Below, in pieces: positions 8,613 through 18,055 of a DNA stretch of 64,000 nt (the first letter of the stretch is position 1; every line of letters starts with the position of its first letter). The notes under the pieces are model-generated. The model saw only the letters and a list, made by a program, of their open reading frames with translations, was not told the DNA's origin and ran no database searches. Source of the stretch: Ectothiorhodosinus mongolicus (GTDB taxonomy: Bacteria > Pseudomonadota > Gammaproteobacteria > Ectothiorhodospirales > Ectothiorhodospiraceae). The stretch spans positions 1,561,914-1,625,913 of the forward strand of contig NZ_CP023018.1 of NCBI RefSeq assembly GCF_022406875.1. Reading direction: 5' to 3'. The position numbers and the translations under genes are program-made.

Positions 8613-9385
8613 CGTTTAGCCGGCAGAAATACCGGCGTGCCATTGACCACGGTATGCATCAGCGGCTGTTGGTAAAGCCGTTCTAGGGCAGTTGGCTCTA
8701 GCATGTTTTGGGTCGGTCCCCAGCAGGCTTCGCCGTCGGGGTAAAGCAGCAGAATATGGTCACAGTAGCGCGCCGCAAGATTCACATCATGCATGCTGAG
8801 CATGGCCGCGCGCCCCTGTTGTACTTGATCCGAGATGATGTCGAGGATGGCGATTTGATGATGCAAATCTAGGTGGTTGGTCGGTTCATCCAAAAGCCAC
8901 AGGTCGGGATTTTGGGTGAGCAGGGTGGCAATGGCCAGGCGCTGACGCTCGCCGCCGGAAAGTGTGCTGACCAGGCGTTCACTCATGGTCTCAAGACCCA
9001 GGAGACGCAATGCCGTCTCCGCTTGGGCATGGTCTGTAGCTGACTCCATGGCCAAAGGATGCAGATGCGGATGCCGCCCAATGAGCGCGGTTTCTCGGAC
9101 TGTGGCGGGAAAGCCATCATGGTGATCCTGAAATAACAGCCCAAGACGTTGCGCCAGTTCGCGGCGACTCCATTGATCTAGGGGCTTTTCACAGATTTGT
9201 ATAAAGCCGCTGCGCGGTTTTCGTAAGCCGGCCAGGGTGTGCAAAAGGCTGGTTTTGCCGGCGCCGTTGGGGCCAAGAATGCCCCAGCACTGCCCGCCTC
9301 GAACCTCTAGAGTCAGCGGCCAAACGGGCTCACGCTCGGGAATATGGGTCACTAGATCGTTTAGCTGCATCAACGCCCGAGTCAT
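8609..9385 (-). CDS. btuD: ABC transporter ATPase, cobalamin importer type (BtuD-like)
   Basis: ATPase of a FecCD/BtuCD-type importer: Walker A GPNGAGKTSLL, Q-loop LLFQDHHD, signature LSGGERQRLAIA, Walker B LWLLDEPTNHLD. The start is placed at the ATG at 9385 (MTRALMQL), just after the permease stop; a longer frame would begin inside the permease gene. Its context (binding protein, permease, divergent riboswitch plus btuB) points to vitamin B12 or cobinamide uptake, although iron-siderophore systems share the family. Confidence 0.9.
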   Translation of the reverse strand: MTRALMQLNDLVTHIPEREPVWPLTLEVRGGQCWGILGPNGAGKTSLLHTLAGLRKPRSGFIQICEKPLDQWSRRELAQRLGLLFQDHHDGFPATVRETALIGRHPHLHPLAMESATDHAQAETALRLLGLETMSERLVSTLSGGERQRLAIATLLTQNPDLWLLDEPTNHLDLHHQIAILDIISDQVQQGRAAMLSMHDVNLAARYCDHILLLYPDGEACWGPTQNMLEPTALERLYQQPLMHTVVNGTPVFLPAKR

Positions 9386-9386
9386 T

Positions 9387-10355
9387 TCAGCGGCTCCGAT
9401 GCAGCAGATAAAGAAACACGGGCACGCCAAGTAGGGCGGTGATGACTCCTACCGGCAGTTGCTGTGGGGCAATCACGGTGCGCGCTGCGGTGTCTGCTAG
9501 GGTCAACAAAATGCCGCCCAACAAGGCCGAGGCCGGCAAAATGATGCGCTGATCATTGCCCAGGACCAAGCGCAGCATATGCGGCACGATTAAGCCGACA
9601 AAGCCTACTGCGCCGGCTAGGGTCACAGCACTGGCGGTCAACAGTGCCGCGACCACGTAAATACCCCATTCCAGCGGCCTGACATTAACCCCCAACGCGG
9701 CAGCTTGCAGCGGCCCGCGCGCCAGCACATTAAGATGTCGTCCCATCGGCAAGGCCACCAACATCACCGCGGCCAGCAGCACAAAAGCCGGCCCGCTGCC
9801 GCGCGCATGCGATAAATCCCCCATCAACCAAAACAACATGCCCGGCAACGAAGGGCTGGGCGTGATCGCCAACAAAAAGCTGATCAACGCGCCCCAGCCG
9901 GCGGCCACGACCACGCCCGTGAGCAGCAGACGCGTGGGCGTCCAGCTGCCTGTGCCATGCGCTAAACCAAAGACGATGATGGCCGAGAGCAGGGCGCCGA
10001 CAAATGCTGAACCGGATATCGCCATAAATCCCCAGCCGGCCAGCATAGACAAAAGCGCGCCGACCGCGGCGCCACCGGATAGGCCCAGCACATAGGGATC
10101 TGCCAGCGGATTGCGCAGTAGTACCTGCATTAGCGCACCGGCCATGGCGAGCAGTCCGCCGGTGACAAAGGCGGCCAGCACCCGCGGCAAGCGCAGCTCC
10201 CAAATTAATAGGCGATGTAGCTCCTCACCGCCACCGGCCAACACAGAAAGAGTTGCACTCAGGCCGATGGGCACGCTGCCCATGGTTAAGGCCAGCAGCA
10301 GCGCCAGAGGCGTTGCCGCTGTTAGCGTTAGCAAAATCAGGCTTTGTCGTTTCAC
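9387..10355 (-). CDS. btuC: FecCD/BtuC-type permease
   Basis: Polytopic membrane subunit of the importer (about 322 aa). Family landmarks are LRLPRVLAAFVTGGLLAMAGALMQ, NPLADPYVLGLSGGAAVGA and the C-terminal GAVGFVGLIVPHMLR with LADTAAR. I place the start at the GTG at 10355 (MKRQSLIL), whose GTGA overlaps the stop of the binding-protein gene; an ATG at 10403 would overlap that gene by 52 bp. Confidence 0.9.
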   Translation of the reverse strand: MKRQSLILLTLTAATPLALLLALTMGSVPIGLSATLSVLAGGGEELHRLLIWELRLPRVLAAFVTGGLLAMAGALMQVLLRNPLADPYVLGLSGGAAVGALLSMLAGWGFMAISGSAFVGALLSAIIVFGLAHGTGSWTPTRLLLTGVVVAAGWGALISFLLAITPSPSLPGMLFWLMGDLSHARGSGPAFVLLAAVMLVALPMGRHLNVLARGPLQAAALGVNVRPLEWGIYVVAALLTASAVTLAGAVGFVGLIVPHMLRLVLGNDQRIILPASALLGGILLTLADTAARTVIAPQQLPVGVITALLGVPVFLYLLHRSR

Positions 10356-11326
10356 CGAGAAGATTCCGCGTAGCTTCTGCGCGCTTGATCCAATGCTGCA
10401 CAAACTTCTTCAATACCCTCGATTAGCCGTGGCGTAGCGCGCAGCAACAGCGAGGGCGAGACGGCAATTACTTGTTCTTGGCGCACCGCTTGCAGTCCAT
10501 CCCAGCGCTGCCATTGGGTTACCCAGCGGTCATCGCCTTCCAGCGGCCCGGCAACGAGTATCACTTGCGGGTCCGCAGCCAGCAGTGATTCCATATCCAC
10601 CGTCGGGCTGATGCTGGATAACTCACTAAACAGGCTCTCACCGCCGCATAGGTTAATGGCCTCTACAGCCATGTGACGCTCGTTTAAGGTCATTAAAGGC
10701 CGATCCCAGATTTGTAAAAAAACGCTCAGGGTATTGGCATCGGCATATTGCGAGGTGAGTCTCTGTATGCGGCTGCGAAAATCTTCAGCCAGCGAAGCTC
10801 CAACATCAGTCACGCCCAAGAGCTGACCCAGGCTCGCGAATTCATCGGTGAGTGCCTCAACCGTTTGTGGGTTGCTGTGATAAAGCGGAATCCCCAAGTC
10901 CCGCAGGCGCTGCAGTTGCACCTGTGAATTTCCCGAGGCCCAGGCGATGATCAGATCCGGCTGTTTGGCGACGATGGCTTCAATATCGAGGCGCTGATCG
11001 CTGCCGATACGGGGGATGTCGCGCGCCTCGGGTGGGTAATCACTGTAGGTCACCGTGGCTACCAGTCGATCGCCCACGCCCAGAGCAAACAGGGTTTCGG
11101 TGATATGCGGGGCCAGGCTGATGATGCGTTGCGGTGGCTCTTCAAGGCGCAGCTCGATGCCCAGAGCATCTGAGACGGCCACGGGTTCGACCGCTGTCGC
11201 GGTACCCACAAGTCCAAAGCTAAATAGCGCCAAAATGACGCTAAATGCACTTATCTTGCGGAACTTGGTCGTTAAAAGCCTCAAATAACTCACTCGGTTT
11301 TGGGGTATGTCGGGCTGATATGGCAT
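10352..11326 (-). CDS. btuF: Periplasmic cobalamin-binding protein (BtuF-like)
   Basis: Class III periplasmic binding protein feeding the BtuCD-like importer. A signal peptide is visible (KISAFSVILALFSFGLVGTATA), then PQRIISLAPHITETLFALGVGDRLVATVTYSDYP, the usual BtuF/FhuD-type opening. The ATG at 11326 has no good ribosome-binding site, and a shorter start nearer the signal peptide (TTG or GTG codons) is possible. It heads the minus-strand trio and diverges from the riboswitch-controlled operon. Confidence 0.88.
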   Translation of the reverse strand: MPYQPDIPQNRVSYLRLLTTKFRKISAFSVILALFSFGLVGTATAVEPVAVSDALGIELRLEEPPQRIISLAPHITETLFALGVGDRLVATVTYSDYPPEARDIPRIGSDQRLDIEAIVAKQPDLIIAWASGNSQVQLQRLRDLGIPLYHSNPQTVEALTDEFASLGQLLGVTDVGASLAEDFRSRIQRLTSQYADANTLSVFLQIWDRPLMTLNERHMAVEAINLCGGESLFSELSSISPTVDMESLLAADPQVILVAGPLEGDDRWVTQWQRWDGLQAVRQEQVIAVSPSLLLRATPRLIEGIEEVCAALDQARRSYAESSR

Positions 11327-11410
11327 CCATGATAGCAGTCACATTCGCCGCACAAGGCAGAGAAATTTTGGTTGCAAGATTGTGCACCCGCCATTACTTT
11401 GTCACAACGC

Positions 11411-11620
11411 TTCAGGTGCCTGCGTGCTGTGCACAAAGGTGAAACGGGAAGCTGGTGCGTTGCCTCGAGCAACAATTCCAGCGCTGCCCCCGCAACGGTA
11501 AGCGAGTTGGGATGCAGACCATCGCATCCGCCGAAACATCAGCCACTGCACCGATGAGTGTGCGGGAAGGCGTTTTGGTTAGGGCCTAGGCTCGCTCGTA
11601 AGCCCGGAGACCGGCCTGTC
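11411..11620 (+). ncRNA. Cobalamin (B12) riboswitch
   Basis: The core elements appear in order: GGTGCCTGCG; AAAGGTGAAACGGGAAGCTGG; GCTGCCCCCGCAACGGTAAG; the B12 box GCCACTGCA at 11542-11550; GCGGGAAGGCG at 11562-11572; and the closing AGCCCGGAGACCGGCC. This is the class that binds adenosylcobalamin or related cobamides. It lies upstream of btuB and the whole cob gene set, which it should repress when cobalamin is abundant. Confidence 0.95.
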
Positions 11621-11705
11621 GCGCAAATGCGGCATTGCGGAGGGCGATGCGCGGCTGGTTGAGCTTGCGTGCTCTAGAAGTGTTGTTTGTTTGCACTGAC
11701 AGTCT

Positions 11706-11767
11706 GTCGTTCTCCAAATGCCGGGATAAAAACCCATTGGCGCACGGGCGGTGCGTCGGAGAACGAC
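11706..11767 (+). promoter_or_regulatory. Ribosome-binding-site sequestering hairpin (riboswitch expression platform)
   Basis: GTCGTTCTCC (11706-11715) is perfectly complementary to GGAGAACGAC (11758-11767), which contains the GGAG Shine-Dalgarno of btuB and ends three bases before its ATG. A smaller hairpin (CGCAC/GTGCG) sits inside. Closing this stem would block translation, the mode known for the E. coli btuB riboswitch. The choice of mechanism is inference. Confidence 0.75.
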
Positions 11768-11770
11768 AAC

Positions 11771-13621
11771 ATGAAGAAATCCCTGCTTATGGCCGGCCTT
11801 GCCGCCGCCACCTCAGCCGCTGTGGCTGAACCCATCCACTTTGCCAGTCTTGACCCGATTGTGGTCACCCCTACTCGAACCGCACAGACCGTGGATGCCT
11901 CACTGGCATCGGTCACGGTCATCGAACGCGCCGAAATCGATCGGCTTCAGCCGCGCAGCTTTGCCGACCTACTGCGCTCCCGCGCCGGCATCGACATCGC
12001 GCAAAACGGCGCTTTTGGCCAGCAGACCAGCGTTTTTTTGCGCGGCACCAATTCCAACAGTGTCGTGCTTCTAGTCGATGGAGTGCGAGTTAGCTCGGCG
12101 ACGACAGGGGCGCCTGCCTGGGAATTCTTGCCGGTCGATCAGATCGATCGCGTCGAGATTGTGCGTGGCCCCCGCTCCAGCCTCTATGGGGCCGATGCCA
12201 TCGGCGGGATTATCCAGGTCTTTACGCGTCAGGGTGACGGACCGGCGAGATTGCGTGGTCATGTGGGCGGTGGCTCATTTAACACGCGCGAGGGCAGCTT
12301 AGGTATTGCCGGCAGCTCTCAGGACACGCGCTACAACTTCTCCGTCAGCCGTTATCAAAGCGATGGTATCGATGTGCTCACCGGCGTTGGTGATGACCGC
12401 GCAGATGGCATCACCAGCAACAACCTCTCCGCGCGCATAGATCATCAGGTAGATGAGCGACTCGGGCTGTTTGCAAGCTTGCTGTACTCGCAGGGCGAAG
12501 CAGATTTCGATCGTGATGTTTTTGAGGGTTTTGTTGCAAGGCGCGAGCCGTTATTACGTGACTGGAACGATTTTACGCTGGCGAGCTTAAGCGTGGGAGC
12601 GAATATAGCGGTGAGTGAACATTGGGATGCTCAGATTTCTTTGGCGCAGAGTCGTGATGAACGCGAGACTTTTGTGGATGAAGAATTTGATTCGCGAATC
12701 AATACACGGCGAGACATTTTTACTTGGTCTAATGCGCTGGCAGTGAATTCGGTTTGGGATGCAGTGGTAGGTATCGACTATCAGCGCGATACAGTGAATG
12801 CGACAACCTCATATGATGAGACCAGTCGATATAACTGGGGCGGTTTCGCGCAACTACAGGGTGCTCTCGGCGCACATAACCTAATCGGATCATTGCGCTA
12901 TGACGATAACGAGGCTTATGGCAGCAAAACGACGGGCCAGGTTGCGTGGGGATATGATCTCTCGGAGTCATGGCAAACGCGAGTGAGCTACGGCACCGCA
13001 TTCCGCGCACCGACGTTTAACGATCTCTTTTTTCCTGATGATCCGACTTTTGGACCACAAAGTAATCCTGATTTGAAGCCTGAGGCTTCGAGAAATTTGG
13101 AATTTGGTGTGAGGTACTCACAGCAGGATCTGGCGATGGATTTAGTTATATTTCAAACGGATATTGAAGACCTGATTATTTTCGATGGAATTCCGCAGAA
13201 TGTCGACAAGGCTCGTATTCGAGGTTTGGAGTTTGAGTTGATCGCGGAGCTTGATGATTGGCGTCTAGGATCTACGCTGACCCTTTTAGACCATGAAAAT
13301 CGTGCCAATGGTAATGAGCTCCCGCGTAGGCCGAATGCTTCTGCAAGGCTCGATGTGGATCGCATTTGGAATGGTTGGACTTACGGCGTTTCTGCAACTG
13401 CTCAGGGCAGAAGTTATGACGATGTTGTCAATAACAACCGGATCAGCGGCTTTGGGCTATTGGATCTGCGGGCATCATACGCGCTGACCTCGAACTGGAT
13501 GTTGCGAGCGAAAGTTGCCAATGTGTTGGACAATGGGTTCATAACGGTGCTGGATTTCGGAGGTGACCCGCTTAATCAACCGGGGCGTGCCTACTACCTA
13601 AGTTTGCACTATCAGCAGTAA
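11771..13621 (+). CDS. btuB: TonB-dependent vitamin B12 receptor
   Basis: Outer-membrane receptor, 616 aa from the ATG at 11771. It has a signal peptide (MKKSLLMAGLAAATSAAVA), a TonB box-like DPIVVTPTR, a plug domain (RSFADLLRSRAGID...VDGVRV...DQIDRVEIVRGPRSSLYGADAIGGIIQVFT), and a 22-strand barrel region including YGTAFRAPTFNDLFFPD and NPDLKPEASRNLEFGVRY. It ends LSLHYQQ. Its cobalamin substrate is assigned from the riboswitch and the following cob genes. The upstream GGAG is inside the sequestering hairpin. Confidence 0.93.
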   Translation: MKKSLLMAGLAAATSAAVAEPIHFASLDPIVVTPTRTAQTVDASLASVTVIERAEIDRLQPRSFADLLRSRAGIDIAQNGAFGQQTSVFLRGTNSNSVVLLVDGVRVSSATTGAPAWEFLPVDQIDRVEIVRGPRSSLYGADAIGGIIQVFTRQGDGPARLRGHVGGGSFNTREGSLGIAGSSQDTRYNFSVSRYQSDGIDVLTGVGDDRADGITSNNLSARIDHQVDERLGLFASLLYSQGEADFDRDVFEGFVARREPLLRDWNDFTLASLSVGANIAVSEHWDAQISLAQSRDERETFVDEEFDSRINTRRDIFTWSNALAVNSVWDAVVGIDYQRDTVNATTSYDETSRYNWGGFAQLQGALGAHNLIGSLRYDDNEAYGSKTTGQVAWGYDLSESWQTRVSYGTAFRAPTFNDLFFPDDPTFGPQSNPDLKPEASRNLEFGVRYSQQDLAMDLVIFQTDIEDLIIFDGIPQNVDKARIRGLEFELIAELDDWRLGSTLTLLDHENRANGNELPRRPNASARLDVDRIWNGWTYGVSATAQGRSYDDVVNNNRISGFGLLDLRASYALTSNWMLRAKVANVLDNGFITVLDFGGDPLNQPGRAYYLSLHYQQ

Positions 13622-13630
13622 GCTAGGGGG

Positions 13631-14950
13631 ATGAAACCGCGCTCTTGTCCTGCTTTGATGCTTGCCGCCCCTGCCTCCGGGCAGGGCAAGACCACGGTGA
13701 CTGCGGCGCTGGCTCGTTACCACCGCAATGCCGGGCGGCGGGTGCGGGTGTTTAAGGCCGGGCCCGATTTCCTGGATCCTATGGTGCATAGCCGTGCCAG
13801 CGGCCATGCGGTCGATACCTTGGATTTATGGATGACTGGCGAGGCGGATATCCGTCAGCGGCTTTACCAAGCAGCGGGTGAGTGCGATCTGATCCTCATC
13901 GAGGGCGTGATGGGGCTTTATGACGGTAAGCCCAGTTGCGGAGATATCGCGGCGCTGCTCGGGATTCCCGTGCTGCTGTTATTAAATGCCGCAGCGATGG
14001 CTCAGACCTTTGGCGCTTTGGCTTCTGGTTTGGCACGGTTTCGTTCGGATGTGCCCTTCGCTGGTGTATTTGCCAATCAGGTTTCGGGCGAGCGCCATGT
14101 TTCTTTGCTCACTGAGCAGTTGCCTGAGGATTTGCCGCTGCTGGGTTATTTGCCTAAGCGCGAATCCATCGTGCTGCCCTCACGACATTTGGGCATTGTG
14201 CAGGCCCAAGAGATCGACGATTTAGAGCTGCGGCTGGAGGCAGCCGCCAAAGAGCTGGTCTGGACCCATGACGGTCTGCCCGCACCAGTAGCATTCACAA
14301 ATGGGGTACGACCCCAAGCGGAAGCGGATGGGGTCGTACCCCATTTGTCTGGGAAGACCATCGCTGTTGCGCGCGACGATGCCTTTGCCTTTATATATCC
14401 TGCCAATCTGGCGTTATTAGAGGCTATGGGTGCGCAGCTGGTTTTCTTCTCCCCGGTGGCTGGTGAGGGGTTGCCTGAAGCGGATGCGGTTTACCTGCCG
14501 GGCGGTTATCCCGAGTTGCATCTGCAGGCTTTGGCGGAGAATGACAGGCTGCGCTCGGATCTTCAGGCGCATGTTGCGGCGGATAAACCGCTTTTGGCGG
14601 AATGCGGCGGTATGTTGTATTTGTTTGAGGAGTTGGCGGATAAGGGTGGTGAGAGTGCGCGCATGGCCGGCCTTTTGCCGGGTAAAGCCAAGCTTGAGTC
14701 GCGGCTGGCGGGCCTGGGGCCGCAGCAGGTGGATTTGCCCGAGGGTCGTTTGCGTGGCCACACTTTCCACCACTCCAGTCTCGATACCCCTTTGCAGCCA
14801 TTGACCCGCGCCACCAGCCCGATTGGCCGCTCTAGCTGCGAGGCGGTGTACCGTCAGGGCCCCATCACGGCCAGCTATGTGCATTTGTATTTTCCATCGA
14901 ATCCTCAGGCGGTCGCTGCCTTATTGGGTGGCACGGAGAGCGCCGGATGA
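13631..14950 (+). CDS. cobB: Cobyrinic acid a,c-diamide synthase, carrying an in-frame palindromic repeat
   Basis: Glutamine- and ATP-dependent amidation of cobyrinic acid (CobB/CbiA). The N-terminal domain has the P-loop APASGQGKTTVT and KAGPDFLDP, IEGVMGLYDG. The C-terminal class I glutaminase domain has LAECGGMLYLFEEL (nucleophile Cys) and GHTFHHS (His). A 52 bp perfect inverted repeat (14297-14348) is read in frame as the linker around NGVRPQAEADGVVPHLSG between the two domains, without breaking either. 439 aa. It begins ten bases after btuB and overlaps cbiB by ATGA. Confidence 0.94.
   Translation: MKPRSCPALMLAAPASGQGKTTVTAALARYHRNAGRRVRVFKAGPDFLDPMVHSRASGHAVDTLDLWMTGEADIRQRLYQAAGECDLILIEGVMGLYDGKPSCGDIAALLGIPVLLLLNAAAMAQTFGALASGLARFRSDVPFAGVFANQVSGERHVSLLTEQLPEDLPLLGYLPKRESIVLPSRHLGIVQAQEIDDLELRLEAAAKELVWTHDGLPAPVAFTNGVRPQAEADGVVPHLSGKTIAVARDDAFAFIYPANLALLEAMGAQLVFFSPVAGEGLPEADAVYLPGGYPELHLQALAENDRLRSDLQAHVAADKPLLAECGGMLYLFEELADKGGESARMAGLLPGKAKLESRLAGLGPQQVDLPEGRLRGHTFHHSSLDTPLQPLTRATSPIGRSSCEAVYRQGPITASYVHLYFPSNPQAVAALLGGTESAG
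14297..14348. repeat. Palindromic repeat pair inside cobB
   Basis: ACAAATGGGGTACGACCCCA (14297-14316) and TGGGGTCGTACCCCATTTGT (14329-14348) are perfect 20 bp inverted arms around a 12 bp spacer. Same family as the intergenic copies near 22.3, 33.8 and 44.8 kb. The element keeps the cobB frame open. Confidence 0.95.
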
Positions 14951-15852
14951 TCACGCCGCTGGTGGCGGCCGTGGCGTTGTTTTTGGATCGCTGGTGGGGT
15001 GAGCCGCGTCGCTTCCATCCTTTGGTGGGCTTTGGGCGGCTAGCCTCGGGGCTGGAGCGGCGGTTGTATCGCGACTCCCGCGGCGCAGGTGTGTTGGCTT
15101 GGCTACTGGTGGTGGTGCCGCCGGTGCTGCTCACCATTTGGCTGGTGAGTACGCCTTTGCGCCCGGTGTTTGAGATTGTGCTGTTGTATCTGGTGATTGG
15201 CTGGCGGGCCTTGGAAGAGGCGGGTAAAAAAGTGCGCGTGGCTTTAGAACATCAGGACTTGCCCGGCGCGCGTCAGGCTGTGGCGGAACTGGTGAGTCGC
15301 GATACCGCTGCCATGAATGAAACCGAAGCATCGGCGGCGACCCTCGAGTCGCTCTTGGAGAACGGCAATGACGCCATTTTTGCACCGCTGTTTTGGTTCG
15401 TGGTGGCGGGTGCGCCGGGCGCGGTGCTGTATCGTCTGGCCAACACTTTGGATGCCATGTGGGGCTATAAATCGACCCGCTATCTTCATTTTGGTTGGGC
15501 GGCGGCGCGGTTAGATGATGTGCTCAATTACCTGCCGGCGCGTTTGACCGTCCTGAGTTATGCTCTAGCTGGCGCTCTAAAGCCCAGCTTGCAATGCGCT
15601 TGGACGCAAGGTCGCGGCTGGAAAAGCCCGAATGCGGGCCCGGTGATGGCGGCAGGTGCGGGCGCACTCGGCATTCGTTTGGGCGGGCGAGCGTGTTATC
15701 AAGGTCAGTGGCAAGAACGCCCGGTATTGGGTTCGGGCCGTCTGCCGCAGCTGGCGGATATTGGCCGCAGCGCCGACTTGATGACCCGAGCCTTGGGCAT
15801 CTGGTTGGCCGGGATTTTTATCGTTTGGGCAGTACTTGAGATCATGCGCTAA
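14947..15852 (+). CDS. cbiB: Adenosylcobinamide-phosphate synthase (CbiB/CobD)
   Basis: Membrane enzyme joining aminopropanol (or its phosphate) to adenosylcobyric acid. The N-terminal LDRWWGEPRRFHPLVGFGRLAS matches the family, as do SRDTAAMNETEASAATLESLLENGNDAIFAPLFW and LDDVLNYLPARLT. 301 aa with several membrane helices. Starts inside the cobB stop (ATGA) and its TAA overlaps the cobU ATG. Confidence 0.95.
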   Translation: MITPLVAAVALFLDRWWGEPRRFHPLVGFGRLASGLERRLYRDSRGAGVLAWLLVVVPPVLLTIWLVSTPLRPVFEIVLLYLVIGWRALEEAGKKVRVALEHQDLPGARQAVAELVSRDTAAMNETEASAATLESLLENGNDAIFAPLFWFVVAGAPGAVLYRLANTLDAMWGYKSTRYLHFGWAAARLDDVLNYLPARLTVLSYALAGALKPSLQCAWTQGRGWKSPNAGPVMAAGAGALGIRLGGRACYQGQWQERPVLGSGRLPQLADIGRSADLMTRALGIWLAGIFIVWAVLEIMR

Positions 15853-16376
15853 TGAAAGAATTGATACTTGGGGGGACCCGCTCCGGCAAAAGCCAGCTAG
15901 CCGAGCAGCACGCGCTGGAGTCGGGTCTGGATGTCGTTTATCTGGCCACGGCTCAGGTTGGCGATGACGAGGAGATGCGCGATCGTATTTTGCATCACCA
16001 GCGCCGACGTCCCGAGCATTGGGGCTTGGTGGAGGTAGGGCCGGACTTATCCGCGGCTTTGCAACAACAGGCGGCGCCAGATCGCTGTTTATTGGTCGAC
16101 TGTTTGACGCTGTGGTTAACGCATTTGTTGTGGAATGAGAGCCCGGAGCGCTGTCGCCTAGAACAAGACAAGCTGTTGCAGGTGCTGCCCGAGTTACCCG
16201 GGAGCATCATCATGGTCAGTAACGAAACCAGCCTGGGCGTCATCCCCATGGGTGAGATCACTCGAGCGTTTTTGGATCAAGCCGGATTCATGCATCAACA
16301 GGTCGCTGGGCTGTGTGATCGGGTGGTATTTACGGTGGCGGGATTGCCGCTGGTACTCAAAGGGGAGTTGTCATGA
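15852..16376 (+). CDS. cobU: Adenosylcobinamide kinase/guanylyltransferase
   Basis: Bifunctional enzyme that phosphorylates adenosylcobinamide and transfers GMP to it. Seen: P-loop [13 protein letters not shown] at the extreme N-terminus, [14 protein letters not shown], and [24 protein letters not shown]. 174 aa. Overlaps cbiB by one base and cobT by four. Confidence 0.96.
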   Translation: MKELILGGTRSGKSQLAEQHALESGLDVVYLATAQVGDDEEMRDRILHHQRRRPEHWGLVEVGPDLSAALQQQAAPDRCLLVDCLTLWLTHLLWNESPERCRLEQDKLLQVLPELPGSIIMVSNETSLGVIPMGEITRAFLDQAGFMHQQVAGLCDRVVFTVAGLPLVLKGELS

Positions 16377-17428
16377 ATGGATCCACACCTTGGTGGGAGG
16401 CGCCGGTGGCGTCCCTAAGTGAGGAACACAAAGCCAAAGCTCGAGACCGGCAGTCGCAGCTGACCAAACCGCCGGGCTCTTTGGGTCAGCTTGAGGATTT
16501 GGCGATTCAGCTAGCCGGTCTACAGCATCTGGATCGTCCCTGTGTGGATCGCGTGCAAATCAGCGTATTCGCCGGTGATCATGGCGTGGTTGCTGAGGGT
16601 ATTTCGCGTTTCCCGCAGTCGGTGACGGCCGCAATGGTCCGCAATTTTGCTGCCGGTGGAGCCGCGATTAATGTGCTGGCTAGGACGCTCGATGCTGCGC
16701 TGGAAGTGATTAATCTGGGTACGGTAGATCATCTTGATGATGTAGACGCGGTGGTTCATTGCGTGCAGGGTCCCGGTACGGCTAATTTTGTGCATGAGGC
16801 AGCGATGACAGAGGCGCAGCTGCTGGGTGCTTTTGATGCGGGCCGGGATAGTGTCACTAGAGCCAAAGCTGCCGGCATGCAGTTATTCGTGGCCGGCGAA
16901 ATGGGCATTGGTAATACCACCGCAGCGGCCGCTTTGGCCTGTGCGCTGACTGGGCAAAGCCCCGATGATTTGGCTGGACCCGGGACGGGTTTGGATGAGA
17001 CCGGGGTACGCCACAAAGCTGAGGTGTTGCGCCGCGCCTTGGGGTGTCATCAAGGACATCTGGATGAACCATTAGAGGCCCTGCGTCGCTTGGGTGGGTT
17101 TGAGATCGCGGCGATGTGCGGTGCTTATATCGCTGCCGCCCAGGCGGGCTTGCCGGTGCTGATTGATGGCTTTATCAGCTCCTCGGCCGCGCTGGCGGCG
17201 GTGCGTATTTGTCCACCGGCGCGCGCATGGATGATGTTTGGCCACAGCTCGGCTGAGCCGGGGCATGCGCTTTTATTGCGGGCTTTGCAGGCCGATGCCA
17301 TGCTGGATCTGGGGATGCGTCTGGGTGAGGGCAGTGGCGCGGCAACGGCTTTGCCATTGCTGCGTTTGGCGTGTCATTTGCACAATGAGATGGCCACGTT
17401 TGCCGAAGCTGGCGTGGCTGCGGGTTAG
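16373..17428 (+). CDS. cobT: Nicotinate-nucleotide:dimethylbenzimidazole phosphoribosyltransferase
   Basis: Activates the lower ligand of cobalamin to alpha-ribazole phosphate. Family markers: [47 protein letters not shown], and the C-terminal [16 protein letters not shown], whose Glu is the likely catalytic base. 351 aa, normal length. Confidence 0.96.
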   Translation: MNGSTPWWEAPVASLSEEHKAKARDRQSQLTKPPGSLGQLEDLAIQLAGLQHLDRPCVDRVQISVFAGDHGVVAEGISRFPQSVTAAMVRNFAAGGAAINVLARTLDAALEVINLGTVDHLDDVDAVVHCVQGPGTANFVHEAAMTEAQLLGAFDAGRDSVTRAKAAGMQLFVAGEMGIGNTTAAAALACALTGQSPDDLAGPGTGLDETGVRHKAEVLRRALGCHQGHLDEPLEALRRLGGFEIAAMCGAYIAAAQAGLPVLIDGFISSSAALAAVRICPPARAWMMFGHSSAEPGHALLLRALQADAMLDLGMRLGEGSGAATALPLLRLACHLHNEMATFAEAGVAAG

Positions 17429-17434
17429 TGATTG

Positions 17435-18055
17435 ATGGCGGCTTTGGGCTATTACGATTTTCTAAGACACGGCGAGACCGTAGGTGGGCCGGCGTTTCGC
17501 GGCAGCTTGGATGATCCGCTGAGTCCCGAGGGCCGGGCGCAGATGCAGTCTATGTTTGAGGCGCATGGTCCTTGGGAGCGAATTATCTGCTCGCCACTTT
17601 CACGCTGCCGCGTGCCGGCAGTAGAGTGGGCGAGCGAAAGCTCATTGCCGCTGATTGAAGATCACCGCTGGCGCGAGCTGCATTTCGGGCAGTGGGAAGG
17701 CCATACCGCAGAGCAATTGATGCAGCTGGATCCCGACGGTCTGAGTGCGTTTTGGAACGACCCGATGGCATTCACGCCACCGGAGGCCGAACCCATGGAA
17801 GCCTTTTTAAGCAGAGTACATACCGCCTTGGGTGATTTGCTTAGTGCGCCGCCTGAGGATCGCTGTTTGGTGGTCACCCATGCCGGTGTGATTCGCGCCA
17901 TCTTGCTGCATGTGCTGGATTTGCCGCTGAGTCAGTTACTCAATTTTGATGTGCCTCATGCCGGCTTGTTTCGCCTTGAACCCAATCTTGAGAGCGCGAG
18001 CTGGCAAGTTAAAGATATGCGTCAAGGGCGCTTATTAGAGGGAGCCTCTTTATGA
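17435..18055 (+). CDS. cobC: Alpha-ribazole phosphatase (histidine phosphatase family)
   Basis: The 206 aa protein opens with YYDFLRHGETVGG, the phosphoglycerate-mutase-type RHG motif, and has a second catalytic His in VVTHAGVIRAI. In a cob operon the expected substrate is alpha-ribazole-5'-phosphate or adenosylcobalamin-5'-phosphate. The start is the ATG at 17435; a TTG lies three bases earlier. The stop overlaps cobS by ATGA. Confidence 0.9.
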   Translation: MAALGYYDFLRHGETVGGPAFRGSLDDPLSPEGRAQMQSMFEAHGPWERIICSPLSRCRVPAVEWASESSLPLIEDHRWRELHFGQWEGHTAEQLMQLDPDGLSAFWNDPMAFTPPEAEPMEAFLSRVHTALGDLLSAPPEDRCLVVTHAGVIRAILLHVLDLPLSQLLNFDVPHAGLFRLEPNLESASWQVKDMRQGRLLEGASL

